Source: Caprella mutica
Lineage: Eukaryota > Arthropoda > Malacostraca > Amphipoda > Caprellidae
Assembly: GCA_947561585.1 (NCBI GenBank)
Contig: CANNZV010001839.1
Span: forward strand, 62,001-126,000
Direction of reading: 5' to 3'
DNA length: 64,000 nucleotides
The translations under genes were made by a program, and so were the position numbers. Shown here one piece after another: positions 21,581-32,600 of this stretch; within the stretch, counting starts at the first letter, position 1, and each line of letters opens with the position of its first letter. The notes under the pieces were generated by a model. It did not search any database, was not told the origin of the DNA, and saw only the letters and a program-made list of their open reading frames with translations.

Positions 21581-24500
21581 AGTTCTTTTCCATAGTGAAA
21601 AATAGCACTCCTGAGTGTCTAGATACTAACTAAAAATAAATCTAGTGTGTTTTTATATTCGTTGATAGAAGTTGATAAGCGAATTTCCATCTTCGAAAAT
21701 CTTCTATAAAACGTCAATAAAACGTAGCTGTAATATGATTTGAGGAGGATTAATATGATATGACGCACAGTAATTTAATAGGAGGTTAGATATTAAATTC
21801 ACAACTAAATATCTAACAATAAATGATTATTTGTTTTATTTTGTATTCCACCTCAGTTTTCCTTTTTCTATCTGACTAATAATTAAAGAATAAAACCGCT
21901 ATGTTTCGATAAACGATATAGGACGCGAATAATGAATGAATCAGACTGAGGAGATGAAACTTGACCCTCTGTTATTATTGACGGTGAAATTTATGCTAAT
22001 AGAAGGTATAATGAGCACAGACTATTCATGTTATGATCCACTTTTGTCTGACATTAGCCTTAGTAAAGGTACATGATATAATATGTCGGGATAAATAAAT
22101 GAATGAACAGCACATGGAAGAAATTCTGGTGATAGCCTGCTAGCGATCCATTATTCGAATACGTGGGAAAACGTGGATTTGTAATTGGCAGTTTTCTCGG
22201 TTTTTAAAGTGTTTATACCGAATTTGTAAATAATACCTACCTTATTGAACCATACTAATCTTACAATTTATCATAGTACAAAATTTTGAGTCATGATGAA
22301 TTTATTTGATCATTCACATAATATGAACTCAATACAATATAACCACTATTTCATGTTCACAGATCTTGCTCCAATCCTCCATCTTTGAAAAACGAATCTC
22401 TCGTGTATTGTAGCATCCCATTATCTCTACATTTCCAATTTCCTGCTTAATATTCGAATGTTTTTTACGTTAAATTAAGATAGTTCCTAGTGTAACTCCA
22501 AACATTCTTTTAATAAGATTTTACACTTACATACTATAAGAAGAATATTATATTCATCATCGTAAGTTCTGGATACGAAAAATGAATTATAAAAATGGCG
22601 ATACTATTTGATTTCAGTGTAATTTGTTTGCACTCTCTGCGTCAAGTGAAATACGTAGAATATTTGACTTTTGTTTCATATAACTCAACATTGAGCAAAA
22701 ACAGTCATGATTGAATTAACGGAATGAAATAAAGTCATACAAATTATAACTTTAATCCTTCCTGATCTTCTTCCTAGTATATATGTTTATTATGAGGAGC
22801 AGCCAATTTATCCTCTGGAATAGCAAATCATAGTTCATTTAATTTTACAGTTCAGTGAGGATTAGCTATGTGATGTCATAGAATTACACTCTAATCTATT
22901 CGATCAAAAAATGTAAAAAAAATAGAATACCGCTTTGGTTTACATGTAAGATTATGATTTGTATCACTTGTTGGGAGTTTTTTAGCATTTATTGTATCAA
23001 CAGTATTGATAAAGTTAGACATTCTTGATAAAGTAAGACATTTAATTCGGATATAAATTAGCATAGATATAAGTGCTACTTAAAATTACAAATTGAATAC
23101 CATAAGACATTTTATTACCATATGTAATAATTATTCTTGAAGAACTATCACTTGTATTACTTATTTACGTTGAATATTATTACACTCGTACCGACTCAAT
23201 ATTCATTAAAACGCAGATAGTAAGAAGACTCAATTCACAATTGGTTCATTTCATCTACAATTTTCAGTTTTTGGATTATTTGAAAATTGGAGTAACCAAA
23301 TTTAACTGCACGATATTAAGTTGGTAGAAGTATTTAATGAAATTCCAAAGCCTCATAGTTGCAAAGTTTCGAATACCTTGTCCTGCAGGTTAGCATAATT
23401 TGCTCACAAAAAAGTGATTATACCGCCACCTAATGAGATAGGAGGAAATAATTATTAAGTTAACTGATTCTTTCCAATCGGAATTTCAATGCTAACTGAA
23501 TTACTTGATTTGAAAGTAAACATATTTAAGTATACTTCTAGTTGGAAAACGAAATATGGGATATATTACAGATGGAAAATTAAATTTGTAATTTACGAAA
23601 TAAGATATAAGTTATCTACTAAATATAAAATATATTACTTATGAAATATGGAATAAGTTATTTATGAAATATGTCGTTCCATTTTTTTATTCGGCTTATG
23701 TAAAATACTGAGTTTAAATAGCTAGTTAGTTGAAGGTCCCACAATTTCTCAATAAATCTCGATTCTCGTAAAAAAAAATTTCTGTTAAGGAAATCCATAA
23801 GATTATATTAGTGTATTGAAACTAAATTACCTCAAACTTTGAAACCGAGTTCGTAACTCATCTTAGAAAAACATTTTCCATTTTTCAATTTTTTTATCTT
23901 AATTCTTGAAGTATACCTATCTTTTCCATCTCAATTTAGCACTACTTTTACACTTCAAATAGCTTTACAATCAACCTAATTTTTGTTTACATTCTAGAGC
24001 ATTAGAGTAAGTTTCGGTATTCCTCTTAGAGAGGACTCTCCAAGTTAGTTGAGGTGTCGCCAAGAATTCATCCAATGGAGATTAGGAAGAGTAAATCTGT
24101 CAGCAGCAACTAAGACTTTCTCCTTTACTCTGCCTGAAAGATGATAAAATAATAACACAATAAGTGTTGATATTATATGTTACATTATGAGTTGTAAATA
24201 TTTAGTAGATTGAAAGTTCGCCGTATAAAATCGTTAGCAATGTAATAAAATTAGTTCTTGTGCACTTCATTTGTAGTAGTAGTGAAATTATTTGAAATTA
24301 CTATTCTTAAATACCAATTATACCTAATTTTCACTAATCAAAAATAATTATAATTGTGATAGTAATTTACTCATCAACTTTAGCAATTAAATATCTGGTA
24401 TAGTTATTCATTCTACAACAACTGAAGAGTATATCGAATATTATGAAAATTTCCTTTGAAAATACATCAGGCATATCGGGCAATGGATTTAACTCGTTTG

Positions 24501-25297
24501 TTGATTTTGTTTCTATAAATTTCCGATTGCATAAATGCTCCTTGAAACAGTAAAAGCATCAATTTAATTTTTTTCAAAAATTAAGCTCAGCTGCCTCTTC
24601 TCTCTCACATAAAAATAGCTGGTGAAATTGAGTCAAGAGGAAGTTGCAATTCAGGCATGGGTTGCCTTCAAATTAAAGGAGAGTTCTGTTACTTCTCTGA
24701 GAGAGTTCCTCAAGTTAGGAAAGTGGCTGGATTCGCATGACTTCAATTTCGATAACTGGTATAAGAATTAACTAAACAATGAGACAAATATATACAAAAA
24801 CTGGTATGTCAAAGAAAAATATTAAGAATGAATAATGAACTTCCAAATTGAAAAGGGATAAAGATTTTCTTGATAAATTTTGATTAATCTCAATGACAAG
24901 TTCACAATTGTTTTTGATATTTTCAAATATTCTTTCTTTTAATTCCTCTAACTGCTCTTTTTCATCCAGTCAAAGAATTATTCTTATCCTCAATCACATT
25001 CTCCTCAAACGCTATTAAATTCCTTCTTTTTAAATTATAAATGAAATGTGTTTCTGCTCAGTGTAATAAAAGCATTAGTTTGAGTTTTTAACCTTGTGTC
25101 TGTTCATGAACTTTACTTATTTTCTCTTTTTTTTTTGCAAAGAAGTACGTGACTCTCAGCTTTGTAGCTTTCATTAAAATTATTCTGAGTGGTTGTTGTT
25201 GTTGTTTGACCTCCCCAACATCCTCGCCGGGACGGAGGGGCGGCCAGGGGCGCCCCGGGTTTCAGCCACCCGAGGCACTGTGTGGGAGTGTCTGGGC

Positions 25298-25834
25298 CTA
25301 AGGGAAACCCGCATCACTCAGGAAGTTAATAACTGCCTGAGGATGGGTCCAAAGGTGCTCCAGTGAGTGAATGTTGTGTGTAGTCCTGTGTTGGTGTAGT
25401 GACGGACATTGTGTGAGAATGTGAGAGATCGTGCCCTGGTCGGCTTGGCAGAAGTCGCACCGATCAGAGTCCGACCTCCCAATCCTGTGCATGTAGTAAG
25501 GAAGAGAAGGATGGTGGCCACATCTCAGACGTGATAGGGTGACCCTATCACGACGAGACATGGCCGACTCACTAGGGTTGATGGCTGGAGGCCTAGACCC
25601 AAGGAGTTTGTTAGGAAGTGAGGAAGCTAGAGCTCTTTGTGTGAAAGTGGTGTGTATGTGTTTGTGAAGAGAAGTGTTGTCAGGTGTGGGGGGGAGAGTG
25701 GTGTAGAGGTGTCTGTAGTGTGTGGAGGGGGTGATGTGTAGTGTGCGTGGTGTCCTCCTCTCAGTTTGCATGTAGTGTAGGGGATGTGAGGGGTCTAGTG
25801 TAGAAGTGTAAAAATGTGTGCCCCTCATGTCCAT
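25298..25834 (-). pseudogene. LINE C-terminal region with CX2CX8HX4C knuckle
   Basis: 178 codons. The first 23 residues repeat the end of the upstream RT frame because they lie in the second unit of the 226-bp duplication. The remainder holds LSRLRCGHHPSLPYYMHRIG (100-119) and a knuckle formed by C126, C129, H138 and C143. This region follows the RT thumb in many Jockey/CR1/I-group elements and is thought to bind nucleic acid. The frame closes at 25298, just before the 3' UTR. Confidence 0.75.
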
Positions 25835-26216
25835 GTGTGAGGTGAGAGGTAGGACTCGTGTTTCTGTGTGTAGGTGGTGTGTGGGTGTTGTTTGTGTACA
25901 ACCGGTGGCAATGCGGAGTGCGGTGTTTTGTGTTTTTTGGAGTGTCTGTAGGTGGGTGTTGGATATGTCAGGTGACCAGGCTGTGTGGGCCTTGCATGTA
26001 GTGTAGGGGATGTGAGGGGTCTAGTGTAGAAGTGTAAAAATGTGTGCCCCTCATGTCCATGTGTGAGGTGAGAGGTAGGACTCGTGTTTCTGTGTGTAGG
26101 TGGTGTGTGGGTGTTGTTTGTGTACAACCGGTGGCAATGCGGAGTGCGGTGTTTTGTGTTTTTTGGAGTGTCTGTAGGTGGGTGTTGGATATGTCAGGTG
26201 ACCAGGCTGTGTGGGC
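25766..26216. repeat. 226-bp tandem duplication inside the LINE
   Basis: The unit beginning TTGCATGTAGTGTAGG occurs at 25766 and again at 25992, an offset of 226 bp, and the two units appear identical through GGCTGTGTGGGC (ending 25990 and 26216). As 226 is not a multiple of three, the duplication changes the reading frame and splits the ORF. The lack of visible divergence implies a recent event or an assembly artefact. Confidence 0.9.
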
Positions 26217-27050
26217 GTAGTTGAGGATGGGTCTGATGAATTGTTTGTAGAGTGTTGTTATGTCTTCCTTGGAGTGTCCGTAAGTTGTGTGAGTGAGTGC
26301 GCGGAGGACGTTAAGTCTTTGTTTGGCTCTGTTGTTAATGTCGGTTATGTGATGTTTGAACGTCCAGCCGCGGTCGAGTGTAACTCCAAGGATTTTCGGC
26401 GTGTTGTTAATGGGAAGGGGAGTGTTGTTGAGTGTAATGTTTGGATGGGTTCTGTATTCAAGGGTGTAGGGTGTAACTAAGGTGACAGAAGATTTGTTTG
26501 CGGAGACCTTTAATCTGTTCGTTTCTAGCCAGTCTTCTAGTGAGTGGATGTATGTTTGTAAATTGTTGGCGGCGGTCTCGTGTTTGGGATGTTGTGAGAT
26601 GATGGTGACATCATCTGCGTATGAAAGAGTGTAAACCGAGGTGTGTGTTGGCGTAGGGAGGTCGTGAAGGTATAGGTTGAAGAGTGTAGGTGAGAGTACA
26701 GAGTCCTGCGGTACCCCGTCAGTGTAGTGAAGTGTTCTGGAGGACTTGCCGTTGTAAAGTGTTTTGCCAGAGCGGCCTGAGAGATAATTGGCAAGCCATT
26801 TTTTATATGAGTCGTGGATGTGTGTGTTGAGTATTTTGTTAATTAGTAGGTGTCTGGGTACCGTGTCGAAGGCTTTACTAATGTCTATGGCAGCTATAAT
26901 TGTCCTATCCACAGGTTTGTTGGAGTTCAAGCCTTCGAGTGTTGTCTGTGAGAGGTGGGTAAGAAGAGTAGCTGTGGAGTGTTGGGATCTGAAGCCGTGT
27001 TGTGAGGGGGATAGTGGGATGTGTGGTGAAATGTTGTTTAGAACTAGCCT
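25968..27050 (-). pseudogene. LINE reverse transcriptase core
   Basis: The frame is open from the 27118 frameshift (SYRPISLLSTPSKILERL) to the duplication. From the Met at 26930 it gives AAIDISKAFD (motif A), then DGVPQDSVLSPTLFN (motif B) and LSYADDVTI (motif C, with both catalytic aspartates). The usual GVPQGS glycine is an aspartate here, a likely inactivating change. Downstream are ILGVTLDRGWTFKHHI and LNVLRALTHTTYG, typical of the thumb region in this LINE group. The last residues run into the duplicated unit out of frame. Confidence 0.85.
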
Positions 27051-27422
27051 CTCGAGTATTTTGGATGGGGTGGAAAGGAGTGATATAGGTCTGTATGAGG
27101 CCAGTTCTGTGGGGGTTTGTTGGGCTTCAGGATCGGGATGATTTTGGCAAGTTTCCAGGTGTTGGGTATACTATTGTTCTGAAGTGAGAAATTGAAGATG
27201 TCTGTGAAGGCTCTAATGGCAAGTGGCCCTAGATGTTTTAGATGTTTGTTTGATATGCCATCAGGACCTGTGGAGGAAGTGTTCTTGGAAACCCGGATGG
27301 CCTCGGTAACCATTGCCGGGGTGAAGGGGGGTGTGAGGAGCTTTCGAGTGCATGTTTTGTGCAGGCGACGCAGTATAATCCTATATACTGGGCGGGTGGG
27401 TAACCTACTTGTGGAAGCATAG
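27044..27422 (-). pseudogene. LINE N-terminal RT fragment
   Basis: In a different frame from the RT core this reads TPPFTPAMVTEAIR, TGPDGISNKHLKHLGP, FNFSLQNNSIPNTWK and IIPILKPNKPP, the first RT block (finger region). Sense is lost after KPNKPP at a run of five C near 27118 and resumes one frame over with SYRPISLLS. Residues beyond 27422 (upstream on the minus strand) come from the hairpin and poly-T, not from the LINE. Confidence 0.8.
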
Positions 27423-27456
27423 ATTCTGAGTGGTTCCTCTGCATTCTGGAAAATGT

Positions 27457-27493
<37 letters not shown>

Positions 27494-27722
27494 CGTACCC
27501 AAATGCTTTTCCCAAAATACCATAAAACTGGAAACTTTTGTACGACGAGCTTCCTTAATTTGACTTCTTGGTGTAATTTTTGCACATATTCTGAGTGGTT
27601 CCTCTGCATTCTGGAAAATGTGCAAAAATTACACCAAGAAGTCAAATTAAGGAAGCTCGTCGTACAAAAGTTTCCAGTTTAATGGTATTTTGGGAAAAGC
27701 ATTTGGGTACGGTATTTTTTTT
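27423..27722. repeat. Snap-back inverted repeat (97-bp arms) with poly(A)32 and a 41-bp direct repeat
   Basis: The left arm is 27491-27587 and the right arm 27618-27714. They are reverse complements at 96 of 97 positions by my reading; the only difference is CCATAAAAC against CCATTAAAC. The 30-bp spacer (27588-27617, ATTCTGAGTGGTTCC...) also occurs directly at 27423-27452, followed in both places by ATGTGCAAAAA, giving a 41-bp direct repeat. A run of 32 A (27459-27490) precedes the left arm and 8 T follow the right arm. It abuts the truncated 5' end of the minus-strand LINE. Possible origins are a foldback element, a 5' inversion during retrotransposition, or a palindromic assembly or library artefact. 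Confidence 0.85.
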
Positions 27723-27919
27723 ATCACATGACTTAGATACATCTAATGACTAAAAGTAGTCATTCATCTATCAATAGTGACGAATTTGATTGAATTAATT
27801 GCATATGAATGATTAAAAAAACAACTTATAATATTGTTAAATTGCAAAATATTTGAAACGTCTAATTTTCAGTTGATACTTATAGTAAATATTTTATCGT
27901 ATGTTTGATTCAGAGAATC

Positions 27920-27924
<5 letters not shown>

Positions 27925-27951
<27 letters not shown>
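27925..27951. repeat. (TA)n microsatellite
   Basis: About 13 TA dinucleotides without interruption. Confidence 0.9.
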
Positions 27952-28184
27952 TTCATTTGTAATCCTACATTCATGATATATCTCAATGATTAGTTTGATT
28001 ATTTTATTTTATTTAATAGAAGGCTCTTAAATTGAGGTAATTCAAATTGATTTCATTATAATCTTTTATCTTGATTGAAAAAATATATTTGTAATTCGTT
28101 TCATATCACTCAACTGAGAGAATTAAACGCTGTAGAATATAGTCTTATGGTGGAAAAGTGCAACAATACTAATTCTGTTCCCAT

Positions 28185-28320
28185 ACCTCAGAATTACATC
28201 AATTTTTCCGCCTCTACCACATAAATTTCGTGTATTGCATGTACATTTTTGTTGGTGAGGAAGCTTATGGGGATAAGACAGACTGAGTTGTGAGATTGAG
28301 AGCCGCTTGATGGAGTTGAA
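28185..28320 (+). repeat. Dispersed repeat shared with 14735-14870 (inverted)
   Basis: The shared block includes AAGACAGACTGAGTTGTGAG and a TGCATGTA-ATTT-TGTTGGTGA segment. The two copies lie 13.5 kb apart in opposite orientations. Confidence 0.6.
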
Positions 28321-28435
28321 GGTGAGGAATGAGCTGGAGTTAAACCCTCTCCTCGAGAATGAGGCAAAAAAATTGTACTGGCTTGTGGAGCTAAATGCGG
28401 AACATGATGAAATTGGGCTAACTAATATTGAATAA
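28277..28435 (+). other. Short protein-like open frame next to the dispersed repeat
   Basis: The frame is open from just after a stop at 28274 to TAA at 28433-28435, with one ATG at 28310. The 41 residues from that ATG are highly charged: MELKVRNELELNP, LLENEAKKLYWLV, ELNAEHDEIGLTNIE. This does not look like random AT-rich translation, and the frame is also partly visible in the 14.7-kb copy (EIES--MEL-VR). It could be the end of an unrecognised element or host ORF. I recognise no family and see no splice or promoter signal. The overlapping minus-strand frame (28123-28443) is probably a shadow. Confidence 0.3.
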
Positions 28436-28439
28436 AAGG

Positions 28440-29120
28440 ACATAATTTGTAATTCGTGTTGTCTACATTATTACTTATTAGGAAGATTCATTTTGCAGAT
28501 CTAGTAACTTGACCCGGAACTGAAGTAACAATTATTTGGATAAAATATTATCTAATTTACAAGAATGATTAATTTGGTTCTACTGTATAATGAGAGTATA
28601 TTGATTGGCTGACATATAACTTATACAATTAAATGTATAAATAAATTTATATTTCTTATATTCATATATTTTTTATTTATTTATTATAACTTCGATAATT
28701 TAATCGATAAGAGATGGTGGTTTCTTATCATCAGATATATTGATTTTGTTGGTAGCTGGCCATGTTTCAATTTGAATAATTTTTCTACTTGTAAATGACT
28801 ATTTAAACTATGAGCTATGAGTGAATGAATAATTTTCCCTTTTCTTTACAATTAACTCCTCAAATTGGAGAGCTTTGTAAAGGAATGGCTCAGTAAATGT
28901 CTATACAATGCTATTGTTATTCGTAGACTCAAATACAAAAGTAAGGCTGAATGTTCATTGTTGCCCATAGGTTACATCCTGGCTATATTGTTCGATTAAA
29001 ATTCCTTTCAAAATAAAAGAGACCCATTTACCATTTCTATGGCGGAAGAATACAAATTGTGTATCCATAATAAAAACTTCGCTCACTATTAGCTATTTCT
29101 ACATTAAAGCTAATGGAAAG
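28440..29120. other. Non-coding AT-rich stretch
   Basis: Nothing recognisable. Confidence 0.5.
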
Positions 29121-29129
29121 ATAATATTG

Positions 29130-29675
29130 AGAACAGTGGTGACCAGAAATTTCGGTCTCGGAATATTCGGTTTTGAAATTTTAGTCTCGGAAATTTTGGT
29201 CTCAAAATTATAAATTACTACTTAATATAAATAAATGTTATGTAGTATGCTGTATCTGTTAGTTTGTTGTACTGCATACTTCATGATTGTTTAATGACCT
29301 GGCAGGGAGGTTCGAAGGACGGCACGCCTCCCAAGACATCTAAATACTATGATCCATTTATACCAGAGACCGAATATTCCGAGACTGAATTTTCAAACCG
29401 ATAACTCCGAATTTTCGAGACTGAATTTTTCGCTCAATTCTCATTTCAAATAAATGTCGAAACATGTCAAAATTGCTCTTATTAAGTATCATTTTACAAA
29501 GGCTAAAGATTTTATTTACTTTTAATAAATACACTACACATTTTAGAAATCATAATTTCAACTTTTTCTATTATTGTTCTTTCATAACAACATTATAAAC
29601 CTGGACCGAATTTTCTACGACCGAATATTACAAGATCGAAATTTCCTAGAACTGAAAACAGTTTACCACTCAATA
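29130..29675. mobile_element. Foldback-like element with inverted arrays of about 15-bp units
   Basis: The left array (29143-29203) repeats GAAATTTCGGTCTCG-like units. Two right arrays in inverted orientation, 29366-29430 (GACCGAATATTCCGAGAC...) and 29603-29660 (GACCGAATTTTCTAC...), mirror it. The outermost sequences also pair: GTGGTGACCAGAAATTTCGG on the left against the reverse complement of CGAAATTTCCTAGAACTG...TTTACCAC on the right. The middle holds a GC-richer block near 29300-29340. No ORF. The structure resembles FB/Galileo-type elements, whose long inverted termini are built of short direct repeats; family membership is inference. Confidence 0.5.
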
Positions 29676-29679
29676 CTTT

Positions 29680-32600
29680 ATCCCCACTAATTAATTAAAA
29701 ACGACCCAACACCGTACATTTTTATAGTGAATGTAATTTTACGACCAGGCTAGATGCGAAAAGGATTCCCTATAAAAAAAGTGGAACGTATTCTGTTGGG
29801 AAGAAATGGGTTTGTGAAATATCATTTCCACGCAGTGACTGTTTTATGTGTCATTCTATTAATGAAAAGTAGTTCAGGTGTTCATTTACCATTTGTGAGG
29901 TGTAAATTTTGCACAACGTAAGACTTTTACATGTTTTTGGTTTCCGTGAAATAATTTTTTGAATTAACTCATATCATTTATGACTGACGTATACGATTAT
30001 ACATACAACCTTATTATTCTCTCTCTATTATGTATATCTTGCGATAAACACTTGCAAAAAAATGCATATACATAATATGAGCTGTATCATTAATTTATTT
30101 AAATTTAAATATAAATATAATATCATTTCGGTTAATACTGATAGGACAATCAAAAAACTTTCAATCAAATATTAACATCTTCTTTATTGGTTGGAATTTG
30201 AAATCTCATAAAGTTCGTTGGTAACTTCTTCAGCTAAAAGTTAATGAATGAATTAAAAACATTACAAAGTTTTATCCTAAAACAGTAGGTAACCCAATAG
30301 ACTCTTAGGAAAAGTTTTTCTTCTCATCAAATATTCATGAGTTGCTAGAGTACGATAACTGCAACTCTCCCGTAAAATGGGGAAGAGAGCAAAAAGTCTT
30401 ATCTATTTCTCTGGGGAACAAACTCAGAAATTATACCTCGATATGTTATTATCAGTAATAGGAGAGTAATCAAGTAATTTGTAGGGTGATATATAGAATG
30501 CTCCATCCTATTTGAGGACCACTTTTAGACAATGCTCTGATTGAAATTCTGTTTTACCAAAGGAAAGAAGTTAAATGCCTCAACTCTCTTTCTTACATTA
30601 TCAGAGAAGAGCAAAAAAAAAAAAACAATAAAGCAGGCATGATTTAGGAGGAAACTTGGTAAGATTTACGTCAGCTCTACTAATTTCGTCTAAAGTCAAC
30701 CAGTCGCCCAGTTCTGATTTTTGGATCTTTTCTTTTACCAAAGAGAGCGACAACGGCTCTCACTTTTGATAATAGATCCGCGCTTCGTATTTCACGCATT
30801 CAAGGGTCATAAATTGTTTATATCTTAGACATTTAGACCTAATAATTCAATGATGATGGGAAGGAAGGCTGACTTGTAAAAATTGCGAAAAAAAATGAGT
30901 CAATCGGTCTGAATTATGATCTTTTACACATTTCTCTAGTATTATTAGAAAAATATGGAATGTGTTTTTTCTCGAGTTATTTAAAAACTTATAACTATAT
31001 ATGTTCGATTTTTTTTTTTGAGATGAGAATTATCTTAAAAGACTGCAGTTTTAAAATGGGTAATGACAATTATCTCAAATTACATCCCTCTTTCACACTT
31101 CTCCAATAGGACTACAATCATCCTTAACATCAGATGGCTTGTCAAGAACAGAAAGTCTGAACGAGAAGATCTGATTTGGAAAGAAGAAAACAATTCCACT
31201 TTACAAACTGAAAAAATAATTATTGAGACGTGGATTAACATTCCTCTTATCTAGCCTCATTTTATTTTTAAATAATAACTTTGACTTGTAACGGAAATAT
31301 TTTATAATTCAATAACAAGAATATGCTATAATGAACTGTAAGGGAATAATGTATGATAATTTAACAACCTAAATAACTGTAGGTTAAACAATTGCTATGA
31401 AAGTAATCTTTACAAGACTAAAATTTGAATCATAATCGTAAGAGCTTCAATACTTTGTAATCACATATAATACTGCCCTAATTACGAGTTACATTTTTAC
31501 TGATTAGAGGAATAACAGCTTGATGTGAAATTTAAACGTAATGAAACTGAAAAGTGATAATGACTATATCGTAAAAATGTTAAAAAAAATGTGGCTGGTT
31601 ATCGATTATAACTGTACCTGTTCTTATTATTAGGAAGATTAAGGATTGATGTACCGTAGTAAGGATTATAGGATGGATGGAGATTCATTCATCTTATTAA
31701 AGAAAATAAGGTGATTATGGAGTTGTTTACCTAAATAGATATAATACGATCTGTTAACTTCTTTAGTTAGTAACATTTCCTTCAATTTTGCTCTGCCTTA
31801 TCATTAAGAAGAACTTCATTCTCTTTTACGATCTATTTTCGGTCTTTACAAAGTTTATGAAAGTAGCAACAGTTTGCCTAATGCGATTAAATCACCAGAG
31901 ATTAAACAAACGATTAACAGCTTGAAGTTCATACTTAACTTCAGGCACTAAACTGCTACTGAACTTCGCTCTTTAAACTGACATTTATTTAATGTGGAGA
32001 CAAGAGACTAGGGACTGTGACTGCACTGTAACGACTCAATTTGAATGAACTCTTGTAAAATACTTTTCACTTTTGAAAAAATGTTAACTTGGAAAACCTT
32101 ATTCAAATAAGAGTAAATGTTCTAAGTGATAAATATATCCTATTCCTGACATGTCTGACAGGACGAAGTACAATGCTCGTTACAAAAAAATAATCCGTAA
32201 CAAATTTTTACTTCGGTTATTCTATTTATTGTTTTAAAATTCTAATATAAAATACAACATTTTAATGTATTGAACAAGGCTGTAATTCTGATGACAAAAA
32301 TGATCGAGAACCATTGGTGCTCGAAGTTCATTTAACTATACTGATTTAATCACAATGAATTAGAGAAATGGTAAGATTTATTTCTTCAGAAAATAGTTTT
32401 ATTTATTATTTAAATTTACGTAATTATCTGAGACTACTCAGACAAACTCTTGAATGAATGTAATTAATTGTGTGATTATTTCTCAACAGTATTGAAGACG
32501 TTCCCTAGGATTTCTTCATTTACATCACACAAGAAAGTTTAATTGCAAATACTTCACCAGTTTAGAGTCTTTCGAATACTAAGATTATTTTTAGGAATAA

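Larger units (their letters stand above)
15905..25190. other. Long AT-rich non-coding stretch
   Basis: About 9.3 kb with no supportable gene; open frames are under 85 codons and match nothing I know. Small structures inside are a dispersed repeat at 16690-16790, a GTGGCCA/TGGCCAC inverted pair near 17153-17177, a direct repeat at 18209-18330, a hairpin at 20193-20220 and a TTGCGC-rich block at 21365-21580. Confidence 0.5.
25193..27422 (-). mobile_element. 5'-truncated Jockey/CR1/I-group LINE with internal duplication
   Basis: This is a strikingly GC- and GT-rich island on the plus strand. Read on the minus strand it starts inside the N-terminal part of a reverse transcriptase at about 27422 and continues through RT fingers, palm and thumb to a C-terminal CX2CX8HX4C knuckle. 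It ends in a short GC-rich 3' UTR and (CAA)n repeats, seen as GTTGTTGTTGTT at about 25197-25209. The upstream APE-type endonuclease and ORF1 are absent. The YRPISLLS, ISKAFDTVP and SYADD motifs are those of the Jockey/CR1/I assemblage; I cannot place it more exactly. A 1-nt frameshift near 27118 and a 226-bp tandem duplication destroy the ORF. Confidence 0.85.

Noticed and set aside
25318..27682. Numerous plus- and minus-strand frames overlapping the 25-27 kb LINE and the poly(A)/hairpin
   Set aside because: They are shadows of the LINE or translations of the homopolymer and hairpin (phenylalanine or lysine runs).
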